In this document: positions 12,501-22,564 of the stretch, piece by piece
How positions within the stretch are numbered: position 1 is the stretch's first letter
Layout of the letters: the number at the start of each line of letters is the position of its first letter
Origin: Ignelater luminosus
Taxonomy: Eukaryota > Arthropoda > Insecta > Coleoptera > Elateridae
Assembly (NCBI GenBank): GCA_011009095.1
Contig: VTPC01002345.1
Location: forward strand, 293,740 to 357,739
DNA length: 64,000 nucleotides
Reading direction: 5' to 3'
Notes under the pieces: generated by a model
Seen by the model: only the letters and a program-made list of their open reading frames with translations
The model's database searches: none
Told to the model about the DNA's origin: nothing
Position numbers and translations under genes: made by a program

Positions 12501-14990
12501 ATAACTGATATAGTGATAACTAATTACAGTAATTTAACTACTTAACTTACATAGCACTAATGTAAATATATAACACATCGCTCATATTTTTTATTATTTA
12601 CTTATTTGCATACAGTAGAGTTTTATTTATTATTAGCACCCCCTCTATTTCTAGTATTAGCCTTCTTATTATATCACGTATTTTACTATTGTACTTAAAG
12701 ATATCTTCTACATCACCATTAATTGAAATCTTCATTTGAAATTCTTGGTTACCACTTGTACTGTAAAGGCAAACATTTGTAGAATTACTCAATATGGTCC
12801 CAGCTGCTTTGAATTTTTTTCCTAGAAATACTGGTAAGACCAGTCAGAAAATGGTAGAGATATTGCTTTCCAAAATGACAACTGAAATGAAAAGCGAGAC
12901 AGTTTGGTATGGTATTCTCAACTAACCTATAAGGCTAAAGGTACCCTTAATGGTTCATTTTGTTTAAAATGTAAACTTTTAAAGAGGCAAGAAAAAAAGA
13001 CGTTTATGCCCCTATCAGTCACATGAGTTTTGGTAAGTATACGGAATCACGACCAAAATATTGAAAAAAATTGCTTTTTTCTAGAAGTTACTAGATTAAT
13101 TGCAATGAATTGTTTTCAATCTTTAAAGAAATTTTAAAAATGACAAAAACTCTTAGACAATCTTCATTATAAGATAGCAAAAGTCATGGTCTGATATTTC
13201 CCTTTTCCCCTAGATTGCCATAAAAGTACCATGATATTATCAGGAATAACATATTGAGCGCTTCAATTAGCATTGAAAATAGCACGAGTTAGAATCGACA
13301 AAGATTGAACAAGTGCAAAGGCTTGAAGATTCTAACCTCCCTCCCACCTTTCACAATTACCCTTTCCAAAATCTTTAAATAGCAAGAATGACATATGATA
13401 GCCAATTAAAGCCCATTTAATTCTGTGTACAAAGGGTAAAAAATTTTTGGTCATCGTCATTTTTTAGATCTCAGAATTTACTCACTGCTCCGATAGAACG
13501 GAAGAACACAAACCGAAAATCCTTTTGAACCTTAATGTCCAAAATCGAGGAATTCCAGTATGGATGCTGCATTTCTGTGTCTGAGCTGTTCCTAAAGTTA
13601 AGTTCGATACCACAAGAATGCACCTGGAGTAGGTGAAGTGAAGGTTTTCGAGAAAAATCGAGAAGCCATTTAGGGTACTCCTTCTAGTGTTTCCGCGTAT
13701 TCATATACAATTCTTTTCTCATTTCCAGTGACAGCGTGGTGCTAGAAGAGTTTTCAGATCTAAACGAAACCATAAAAGCTAATAGCAATGCAACTACAAA
13801 AGCCAGAAGAATGAGATTTGACACGTCTACTTAGGATGTCCTGGGGCATAATCTCATTTAAGGAAACAGGTTCGATTGTTATGTAGGTATGGCTTTGTGT
13901 CTCGAAAATTCCTAAAATTGTACAAATTACTAAAGCTTCCAAATGTTAATAGAATTAACCCCTTCTAATAGCTTGTTTTGTTCCTTCTTTAAGATTAAAA
14001 GCAGGGCGTTTTGTCCTTTATTCCGGAACACAATGTCGTACCGACATAGGACTTTTTTCGTTATTATAACGCAGAGTACAGGTTTTAACAGTGTTGTAAC
14101 AGAAACATTTTTTAAATATCCAAATACAGATAAAGATACTCAGTGGAATGTATCTACATACAGATACTTTCTTTTTGTCGAGTAACTAGATGCAGATACA
14201 ATTTATTACTGACAACCCATACCCATTAAGATACATGATTTTATTGTTACCATCGGCAATGAGTGTTCCGTATGTAAATAAACCGTAAAGAACGCTTTTT
14301 ATTACTTCAATCATAAAGTATCAGCATGTGGCAATAGTTATTTATAGTACTAGTGTGTTACGTGTGTAATAGTCACGCAAGAAAAAATGTAGCACATAAG
14401 GCCATCGGTCGGGTGGGCTGATTTTCTCAAATGATTAATATGTCGTAAGATAACTATAACAGGTAAAAATTTTATTATCTTGATAATGTATTTAAAAAGT
14501 TACTTTTTTATTTGACGGGGAATATGACGTTTAACACAGAAATCATGTCACTAAAAATGCTTGGTATGTCAACAATTATTACATGTTAACTAATCAGGAG
14601 CTTTTCATTAGTAGCATGATAGCGTACTATCTCACGTGGACACAAGCATTGTACCATAGAGAACGTTATGGTTGCTATAGTAAGCTGTTATTTATTATGT
14701 AAACAAATCACTAGTAAGTTATGGTTCTAAATCCACTAGTGGATTATTTATTTATTTATTTAAAATCATCATGGTTAATGGAGTTTAAGGTAGGTTCTTT
14801 CTTTTTGAGGCATAACCTAAAGCTCTAGATTTCTTTTGCATCAAGAGAGACAAAAGTACACGTTAACTCTTTACTCGCACTACTGCACTGGTGAAATAGA
14901 AAGAAGGAGACTTTACAGTAGATTTGACAAAAATAAATTATCCTTCAAAAATGAAATTGATGCTACAAGTGTGTTCATTCAGATATCAAA
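6540..14990. other. Long AT-rich stretch, no gene recognised
   Basis: About 8.4 kb with only short ORFs of random character. The 82-residue frame at 9684-9932 has no recognisable motif. A perfect 16-bp palindrome (AATCCACTAGTGGATT) at 14730-14745 is followed by a short ATTT repeat. I see no gene, RNA or complete mobile element here. Confidence 0.5.
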
Positions 14991-15019
14991 AACAGTACCA
15001 ACACACTCTGGGCTATATA

Positions 15020-16148
15020 ACACATGGGCTGAAAAGTCCCAGGCCTAACAAATAGATGGCGCTAGTTCTATTGCATTCACCGCTTTTTCAGTTAGTACTA
15101 ACCTTCAAAAGACAGCTGTTAAAATTTCATGATATTCTATTCATTATTTTGTGAGTTATTGTGCTAAGAGTGACGCTACTTTTGTTATTTTCAAAACAAT
15201 GGATCAAAAACAATTTCGTGTTTTAATTTTACACTGCTTCTTGATGGGAAAAAATACCGTTCAAGCGAAGCAATGGCTTGAAAAGTGGTATGGGGACTCC
15301 GCTCCATCAGAAACAACAATAAAACGTTGGTTTGCTGACTTCAAACGTGGTCGTAGAGACACCGATGATGCAGAACGCAGTGGACGTCCAAATGAGGCGG
15401 TAACACCAGAAAACATCAAAAAAATCCACAAAATCGTTTTGAATAATCGAAAAGTGAAGTTGCGTGAGTTAGCTGACATTGTAAAGATATCAAAAGAACG
15501 TGTTGGCTTTATATTGCATGAGCATTTGACTATGAGAAAGCTCTGCTCAAAGTGGGTGCCGCGTTTGCTCACTGTTCACCAAAAACAAGAACGTGTTGAT
15601 GTTTCTGAGCAGTGTTTGGCCATGTTTAAACGTAACAAACCGGAATTTTTTGCGTCGATATGTGACAATGGATGAAACATGGATCCATCACTTCACTCCG
15701 GAATCAAAACGATCGTCATCTGAGTGGACAGCAACTGGTGAACCTCGTCCAAAGCGACCGAAAGCACAACAATCGGCTGGAAAGGTTATGGCCTCGGTAT
15801 TTTGGGATGTGCGTGGTGTAATATTCATCGACTATCTTGAGAAGGGAAATACCATCAACAGTGAATATTATATAGCGTTATTGGAGCGTTTGAAGGCCGA
15901 AATTGCAAAGAAACGACCGCATATGGCAAAGAAAAAAATTTTGTTTCATCAAGACAACGCACCGTGTCACAAGTCAATGAAAACAATGGCAAAACTACAT
16001 GAATTGAACTTCGAATTGCTCCCACATCCACCATATTCGCCAGATTTGGCTCCCAGCGCCTACCGGCTGTTCGCAGACCTAAAAAAAATGCTTGCCGGTA
16101 AGAAACCGTGTTTTCTTTGTTAGGCCTGGAACTTTTCAGCCCATGTGT
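15020..16148 (+). mobile_element. Irritans-type mariner element, defective, with intact TIRs
   Basis: The 1129-bp element is flanked by TA dinucleotides (15018-15019 and 16149-16150), the mariner target duplication. Its 33-bp terminal inverted repeats (15020-15052 and 16116-16148) begin ACACATGGGCTGAAAAG and differ at one position. Between them lies a mariner transposase pseudogene. Complete relatives are about 1.3 kb, and the missing length lies between the last readable transposase residues and the right TIR. The TIRs could still be bound and mobilised by a related active transposase, but the element cannot supply its own. Confidence 0.93.
15199..16123 (+). pseudogene. Mariner (DD34D) transposase, frameshifted and C-terminally truncated
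   Basis: Starts at the ATG of MDQKQFRVLI, with the N-terminal helix-turn-helix (KNTVQAKQWL, SAPSETTIKRWF) and a second DNA-binding block (VKLRELADIVKISKERVGFI). The catalytic domain has YVTMDETWIHHF (first Asp) and FHQDNAPCH (second Asp). Exactly 34 residues further, the family's APSDY motif reads APSAY, so the third catalytic Asp is Ala. A six-T run at 15646-15651, one T more than the frame needs, shifts the frame before the catalytic domain. The protein stops after KKMLAGKKP, lacking about the last 50 residues of the irritans subfamily (Himar1-like). Motifs identify the family; inactivity is inferred from the three defects. Confidence 0.93.
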
Positions 16149-16149
16149 T

Positions 16150-17283
16150 ATATTAGCATCAGCAAAAATAACCAACCAATAGATGGCACTAGATTTTTGT
16201 CAAGATTAGTCAAAATTGCGGAAAACAGGATGAACAGCAGCTAAAGGAAAGATAAATCTGCAGATCTAGAGATTTTTCAATGTTTATGACTACTTTTACT
16301 TTAGTGTTGCGACTTGCGACCCGGAACTGTCATCAAGAGACATCACAAACTTTTGGACAGTATTGCCAACCCTAGCGGAATTCCGCTATGCGTATAGACG
16401 TTTCATTGCTACAGCGATAAAGCGGCGAGAAAATTTGACCTAAAGTAGCTACTTTTCTGGCTTTTCGGCAATTAATCTTTTTTTAAAGAAAAATTCTGGT
16501 AAATTCTTTTTTTTTATGTTTATGTTAAAGCTTCATTAAATTTAAGCTTCACTGTCGAAGATAAATTTGAAATAAATAATAATATAGAAACCCGCACCAT
16601 TACGTCATATTTGGAGCTGACTTTAAAAAGGAACGTCCTACCACAAAAATGCCTAGTAGTTAGGCTTGAAAAAATTCTCACTCTGGGATTTCTATTTTGA
16701 TCATTTTTAGTACCATGAATTAAGTTCCCATGCCATAAAAATGGTAACAAATATGTACTAACCTTGGCCAACAATAAGTCTGTAAATAATAATGGTGTGC
16801 TGTGAAAAGTAAGTTTTCCTATTTTTCCTAATTATTTAAAGTTAGATTAACATAGGCAATATTCTCTTAATAATTCTTTACCTTTAGTGTTTAATTGGTT
16901 TTAAGGTTTAGCCAAATATTAACTTATATAATTTAACATAAGCAATGTTGTTTTCATTATTCTACATATAATAAGTTATATTGGAAATCAAGAAATTCTT
17001 AAAAACACATTTGAAAGGGTATTTTTCTGTATTAGCCGGCATTTGTGATTGAACTTGTTGGGAGAAATGTTTGGGATGATCTACCTTTCACACCATACTA
17101 TTATCTACGAACCTTATGTCAACAAATAATAGTAGCGACAGTAGCGGAAAACTTTTCACATTCTATAGTTGGTAATACTCGTTCCGGGACGATCAGTAGT
17201 AAATAATGTCAATTTCCATAAACATAAAGGCAGCACTTTTGAAAGTGCTTTCTTCATTGACAGCAGCACACAATCATGGACAC
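16150..17283. other. Stretch with possible DNA-transposon ends, no gene
   Basis: Just outside the mariner, 16178-16192 repeats the motif AATAGATGGC(A)CTAG that also occurs inside the mariner's left end, hinting at a second mariner scrap. From 16358 the sequence CAGTATTGCCAACC is partly mirrored by GGTAATACT at 17171-17179, and CCGGAAC occurs inverted near both. A perfect palindrome, TAGCGGAATTCCGCTA, lies at 16373-16388. This resembles a decayed MITE of about 0.8 kb, but no target duplication was found. Confidence 0.35.
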
Positions 17284-17606
17284 CAGTGGCGTAAATAGTC
17301 GACGCAAAAGCCCGCAGTGCGGGGGAGGCGAAGGATTGAGGGGTCCCAACGTCGTTTACGGATATGAAACAAAAATAGCCATATAGTTAGAAAAGTCTGG
17401 ATAAACGAAATTTCTACTGCCCAATTCATTTTACTTTTCACTTTTAACTAAAATTATATCTATTATGTCATCAGGTTGGTAGTCGGTTTATTGAAATTTT
17501 CCGAAAGTTATATCTCCGTTGTACAGTTCGTCGGTATTTTCCTATTTATTGTATTATTGTATTATTCTTGTAAAATGACACTGATATCCGTTTCACATCT
17601 GTCCAA

Positions 17607-20485
17607 GGTATGGAACCCCAACAGAAGAGTCCCCGGCTCTACAGATTGGGGGTTGTGACGATGGGCCTGCTCCTCATCTCATGGAAAAATTGATAAAAAC
17701 AAAAAATTTCGACTATTTGCCTCGGAGACAGGACGGATCTAAATTACGACAAACGCTAAGAAAACGGGTTATGAGAATGGCTACTTGGAATATCCAAAAT
17801 TGATATTTGTGTCTTCGCGAAAACAAAAAAAAAGGTAAAGGGAATGAAGAGATAGGAAACTATATACACATGTACAGTGGTGTAAACCTGGAGGCTAGAG
17901 CAAAAAGAGGAGTTTCTATACCAATACGTAAAGACTCGAAAACAAAAATGAAAAGCTGGGAAAAAATAGTTGAGCAAATAATAACAGTGGAAATAAAAAA
18001 GCATGGCCATGACATAGTAATAATTGGTGTGTATGCCCCTAACAACGACGCGGATCAACAAATAAAGAACAACTTCTACAACAAGTTATCCGATATAATA
18101 ACAAATACTAAAGATGACAAACAACTATATGTGTTGGGAGACTCAAATAGAAGAGTAGGGAAAGAACAGAATAACGCTGTAGTAGGAAGACATGGGGAAT
18201 CAAAGATAAATAATAATAGAGTATGTTTAAAAAATCTGTGTCAAAGTATGAATGGTTTCTTTCCCCATCGAGACATACATAAATTTACTTGGATCTAGCC
18301 TACTAGAGGTCTACGTTCCATCACTGATTATTTTATTCAACGTCAAGATGCCGAACTACAAACAACTGACGTAAGAGTATACCGTGGAGCTGAATGCGGA
18401 ACAGATCATCATCTTTTAATAGCCAGAGTAATTGTAAACTATAAAAACGGGAAAAAGCAAGAAAGCATAGATAAAGGTACTGAAGATTATACCATAAAGA
18501 TGCACAAATTTAACATAGACAGCTTAAAACAGGACTCGACAAAGTTTCTTTATAAACTTAGATTTCCTATCAAACTATAAACAATACAAAGAGAAAACAA
18601 GAGTGCCAAGGAAATATATCAACAAGTTAAAACTTCTATACATGAAGCTGATAAAGAAGCATTAGGGTATCAGGAAACACAAAAGAAAACACAAAATCAA
18701 GAATGGTGGTCAAATGACTTAAAAGAATTAGTGAAAGAAAAGAATGAATAGAACAGTAAAGAGAGAAGTAACAAAAAGTAAAAATGAAATGTAGGAAAGG
18801 AAATGTAAAGAGATAGATAGGTACATGGAGGAACAAGAGTAACAGAAGCATGGAAAACTATAAAGAATCTTAGAAAGAACGAACAAGGGACATCTAGAAT
18901 AAACTTAATAAGTATAAATGGATGGGCACAACATTATAAAACACTACTTATCGAAGATAGACCGGAATTTATACAACACATTGTAGACAATCAGATAAAA
19001 GCAAGTGATAGAGTAGAACAAATAACAGTAGAAGAAGTTAAAAGAGCGCTGAGAAAATCAAAAAATGGAAAGGTTGCGGGACCCGAAAACATTTCCATTG
19101 AACTGATAAAATATGGAACGGATATTTACTCGAAGTAATATCAGAGATTTTTAATAAATGTCTGTTAGAAGGACATGATATACCACAAGACTGGAGTTTG
19201 GCCTATATAAGTTGAATTTGTAAGAAAGGAAACAAGAAACTGCGCAAGAACAAATAGAGGCATAAGTGTGACCAACTCAATGGGAAGGTTGTACGATCGA
19301 ATTAATAAACAAAGAATAGAAACACAATATGGGGACATCGAAGAACAGTGTGGTTTCCGAGCAGGAAGGTCACGTGTAGACAACATATTTGTTTTACGAT
19401 AGATCATAGAAAAAAGAACAGGCCAAAACCTACCTACAGACTTTAGCTTAATTGATTTAGAAAAGGCATACGATACAGTACCTTTAAAGAAGCTCTTTGA
19501 AATATTACAGACAATCGGTCTAAGTAAGGTATATATTAGCTCCATTATGAATATACGATATATAAAGACTCTATAGAGAAACTATAGCTCGAATCAGTTC
19601 CCAGTCACAAAGGGACTCAAGCAGGGATGCCGTCTGTCACCGACCCTGTTCAAAATGTACATTTCGCAAGCACGTAAACGCTGGAGAAAAACAGTAACAG
19701 GAATGGGAATAATGATCGATGACTCTTGCTTGACAACTTTACTATTTGCAAATGATCAAGTTGTTATAGCTAAAGACAAAAATGATGCTGACTATATGTT
19801 CAGAAAGTTAACAACAGAGTATAAAAATGGGGGCTAAAAATTAATATAGACAAAACAGAATATCTAAGAATAGGAGAAGATTAAGAAGATCCAGAGTTGG
19901 AAATCAGACATATTAAAAAATCAAGGGATTCGAATACCTTGGTAGTATTATATCGCAAAAGGAACATTAGCGAAAGACATACAAAGCAGACTGCAACACG
20001 GTCAGATATGTATCACCATTCTAAATTCCTTACTTTGGTCGAGCAAAATCAAACTAATGACAAAGATGACAATCTGCAGAGTAATTGTGGAGCCGACTAT
20101 GAATGTTGGCAGCTTACGGCTAAAGATAAGAAAAATGTGGGAACGACAGAATTGAACTTTCTGAAAAGGACGTGTAGAGTCTCTAGGTTGCAACATGTGA
20201 GAAACGAGGAAATAAGACGACGGACAAAACAGATATATTCTACCGTAGATAGAGTAGAAACAAGACAATTGCTATGGTATGACCATGTCATGAGAATGGC
20301 AGAAATAGGATGGCTAAAAAGAGCTCTAAACTATATACCACCCAATAGAAAGGAAAGAGGAAGACCGGCAGCATTATGGAGAGAAGGGATTAAACAAAGT
20401 ATGGAAAAAGATTCGAGAGATCGAAAGAGGTGGAGATCGAAATGCGGGATGCAGCAAAGGCTGTAGGAACCCCGCTTCATACCAT
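17607..20485 (+). mobile_element. APE-type non-LTR retrotransposon inserted in the hAT-like element
   Basis: A perfect 12-bp direct repeat, ACATCTGTCCAA, flanks this segment at 17595-17606 and 20486-20497 and is read as the target-site duplication. The 2879-bp insert begins GGTATGGAACCCC and ends CGCTTCATACCAT with no poly-A tail. It carries an endonuclease then a reverse transcriptase in order, so it is a near-complete rather than a strongly 5'-truncated copy. The protein resembles RTE-like 'endonuclease-reverse transcriptase' entries common in insects; the clade assignment is tentative. Confidence 0.85.
17770..20466 (+). pseudogene. LINE endonuclease/reverse transcriptase polyprotein, multiply broken
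   Basis: Begins MRMATWNIQN-stop, the family's ATWN-type start of the APE endonuclease. Endonuclease pieces follow: IVIIGVYAPNNDAD, LYVLGDSNRRVG (GDFNARVG in relatives), then beyond a stop RSITDYFI and GTDHHLL (the SDH motif). The reverse transcriptase has NGKVAGPENISIELIKYG, EEQCGFRAGRS, SLIDLEKAYDTVP, KQGCRLSPTLFKMY and TLLFANDQVVIA near 19731-19773. The last motif should be FADD, so a catalytic Asp is Asn. The C-terminal domain shows ELNFLKRTCRVSRL, LLWYDHVMRM and PPNRKERGRPAALW. Many stops and frameshifts make it inactive. Confidence 0.88.
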
Positions 20486-21008
20486 ACATCTGTCCAACTT
20501 TTGCTTTCCTTCTACCCTTAAAATATAAATTGCTTTATGATGTTAATTGTAGTATACAAACAAATTTAAAATATTTCTTGCCACAGTTATGATTCAGAAC
20601 TCACTTACCAAGTCAAATAGTCAAAGTATAATTATTAAATTCGGTCAAACACTTCTAAATTTTATTAACAAAAGAATAAGTTAGGTGTAAAGAAAGTTAT
20701 AGAAAATTTTACCAACAGGAATGCTAGACAAGTGTCTATATAACAATGTATTTAGTACATTAAATCTTGTAACACGTGAATGTTCTATGTACCTAGCTTC
20801 TAATATGATTACCTTGTAAATAAATAAACAAATAAAAATCAAAGCCTAATTTGTAATTTGTCTGTTGCATAAGTACTTACTACCACATATTTAAAAATAC
20901 AATGTGATATAAAGTGCCGTTTTCTTAAATATTATGTACATCATGAAATACTAAGGGATCTCGAAATTATGTTTGCGGAGGGGCCCTAAAATTATATTTA
21001 CGCCACTG

Positions 21009-22200
21009 CTGGACACTCTCTCCTATTTTTAAAATTCTAATATATTTCGTTAATAAACGGATGGGTCATATTGAACGACTCCAAAGAACAGATGCAGTAA
21101 AACGATTTGTAATGAATGCAATGTAGTTAGAAAACGTCTTGGTATGTTTAAAAGCGAATTTTAAGCCTTATCGCAAATTAGAATAAATATTTCGTATATA
21201 AAGTGAGTCTTTCTAGTAAAAGCGTTATTGTAAATGAATAAGGTTTCTGATTAAAGTAATTTATAATTTTGCGTCTATTGTTTACGTGACACTGAATGTC
21301 TTTTGTAATGATTGCAATAGTCACGTGTTGACGTTCTTGACGATTTTGATAAAATCTTTTAAAAACGAATTCTGTTTTATTTTCCGACGTTAGCAAACTT
21401 GATGGACGATTATCCACACTAATATTTACATAATTATGTACAGTAACCAGAGTTCACCTTGATTCAAATAATCCATTTAGAAATTACATCAACACTGCAA
21501 AAACTTGAAAAATGTAAGTTACTTAAGTCAAAAAAGTAAATTTTTTGCAAAATGTATTTTTAATTGTTAATCAAATGAACCACTTGTAAATTATAAATAT
21601 CTTTCAGAGAATGAAAACATTGTTTGGTAACAAAGAACTTTTTTCTTTTTTAATTTTATTGTACAATACTATACACAGGAAGTAGTTGATGGTTCTATTC
21701 TTCCAACACAAAATGAAATCAAGTTATTGCTGACTCACCTTGTATAATGAAAGTAGATGTTATGCACAAAATAAAGTTTTGCCATTATTCTTGACAGCTG
21801 ATATCTTTATAAAGAAAACTAATTATATTTTTAAAGAGGAATATTGTTTATTATGTAGTTCTGGCTTACCTTCTTTTAAGTATTCCACTACGTTAACTTG
21901 ACGAAAACTGTTGATAAAATACCATAAAATCTAAATTGAGAATCTTCACAGTTTGAATTCGATCTGATTGTTTTCTTTAACTTCCTTCCTGCAGCTTTAT
22001 GTTATGAAGAAAGCGTTTTAAAGCAGCTGTGTAACGAATTCAAGGTTATTAACGACAGAAGTCGAATCAAAAAATTCGACCATCCGTAGCGGTTCAAAAC
22101 AATCGGGAAATGAGTCACTAATACCGCACATGCGCATCGGTAGTTACTACTTTACACACATTCCTGCACAAGGCAACTCTACTTTACTCAAGGCTACCAT
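21009..22200. other. AT-rich stretch, no gene; one MITE-like end
   Basis: On the minus strand around 21728-21748 the sequence TATACAAGGTGAGTCA resembles the TACAGGGTGA-type ends of insect Tc1/mariner-like MITEs, and a similar end occurs at about 52469. No paired end was established. The 79-residue minus ORF near 21.2-21.4 kb has no recognisable motif. Confidence 0.4.
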
Positions 22201-22204
22201 GATG

Positions 22205-22560
22205 TATCGGCCAGCTGATCATGGAGGGGTGGCCCATTCAGCAGCGATCTGCTATCTGACGCACTGATTACAATATTCGCGATTCCTTGAAGCCGAGAGC
22301 GCAGGGCGCCCCTCATGGCTTCAGGCGCCACGCTGGGTGGTCCACGGTGTGGCCGCCGTCGTGTGTGGCGCGAGTCCCGGACCCCGGCCCCCCCTACTGA
22401 ATACTCCTACCCCAAGTCTCTCTGTTTATCACCGGCCCTGCCTTGCAGCTTGCGCTTGCCATGTGCTTCTCGCTGCTTACACTTTTAATCCTAAGCCCCA
22501 AAATTAATGTGCGCACCACCGTCTACTTACCCTAAAACCACCTGCAAGGACGCGATCCGT
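22205..22560. promoter_or_regulatory. Orphan CpG-rich block, candidate promoter or first exon
   Basis: About 25 CpGs fall in roughly 350 bp, by far the most G+C-rich part of the left half of the window. On the plus strand an ORF of 57 codons runs from ATG at 22315 to TAA at 22486-22488 with an Arg/Pro/Ser-rich product that I do not recognise. On the minus strand a GGTAAGTAG donor-like site lies near 22530. The block could be a promoter with a 5' untranslated exon in either direction, a non-coding RNA start, or a short secreted-peptide gene; the sequence does not decide. Confidence 0.4.
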
Positions 22561-22564
22561 TTTT

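Larger units (their letters stand above)
17284..21008. mobile_element. hAT-like non-autonomous element, split by a LINE
   Basis: The ends form a perfect 14-bp inverted repeat: CAGTGGCGTAAATA at 17284-17297 and TATTTACGCCACTG at 20995-21008. The flanking 8-mers are ATGGACAC (17276-17283) and CTGGACAC (21009-21016), identical at seven of eight positions. CAGTGG-type ends with 8-bp duplications are the signature of the hAT superfamily. Both ends also have G/C-runs just inside (CGGGGGAGG and GGAGGGGCCC). Without the internal LINE and its duplicated target the element would be about 834 bp with no transposase frame, so it would have been non-autonomous. Confidence 0.8.

Noticed and set aside
14730-14745. 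Perfect palindrome AATCCACTAGTGGATT next to an ATTT microsatellite
   Set aside because: Short palindromes are expected in 64 kb; no flanking structure gives it a role.
15261-15572. 103-codon minus-strand ORF
   Set aside because: Antisense shadow of the mariner transposase, which has clear family motifs on the plus strand.
15855-16175. 106-codon minus-strand ORF
   Set aside because: Antisense shadow of the mariner catalytic region and right TIR.
17756-18061. 101-codon minus-strand ORF with hydrophobic residues
   Set aside because: Antisense of the A-rich LINE endonuclease region; the composition explains the apparent membrane segments.
19165-19545. 126-codon minus-strand ORF
   Set aside because: Antisense of the LINE reverse transcriptase.
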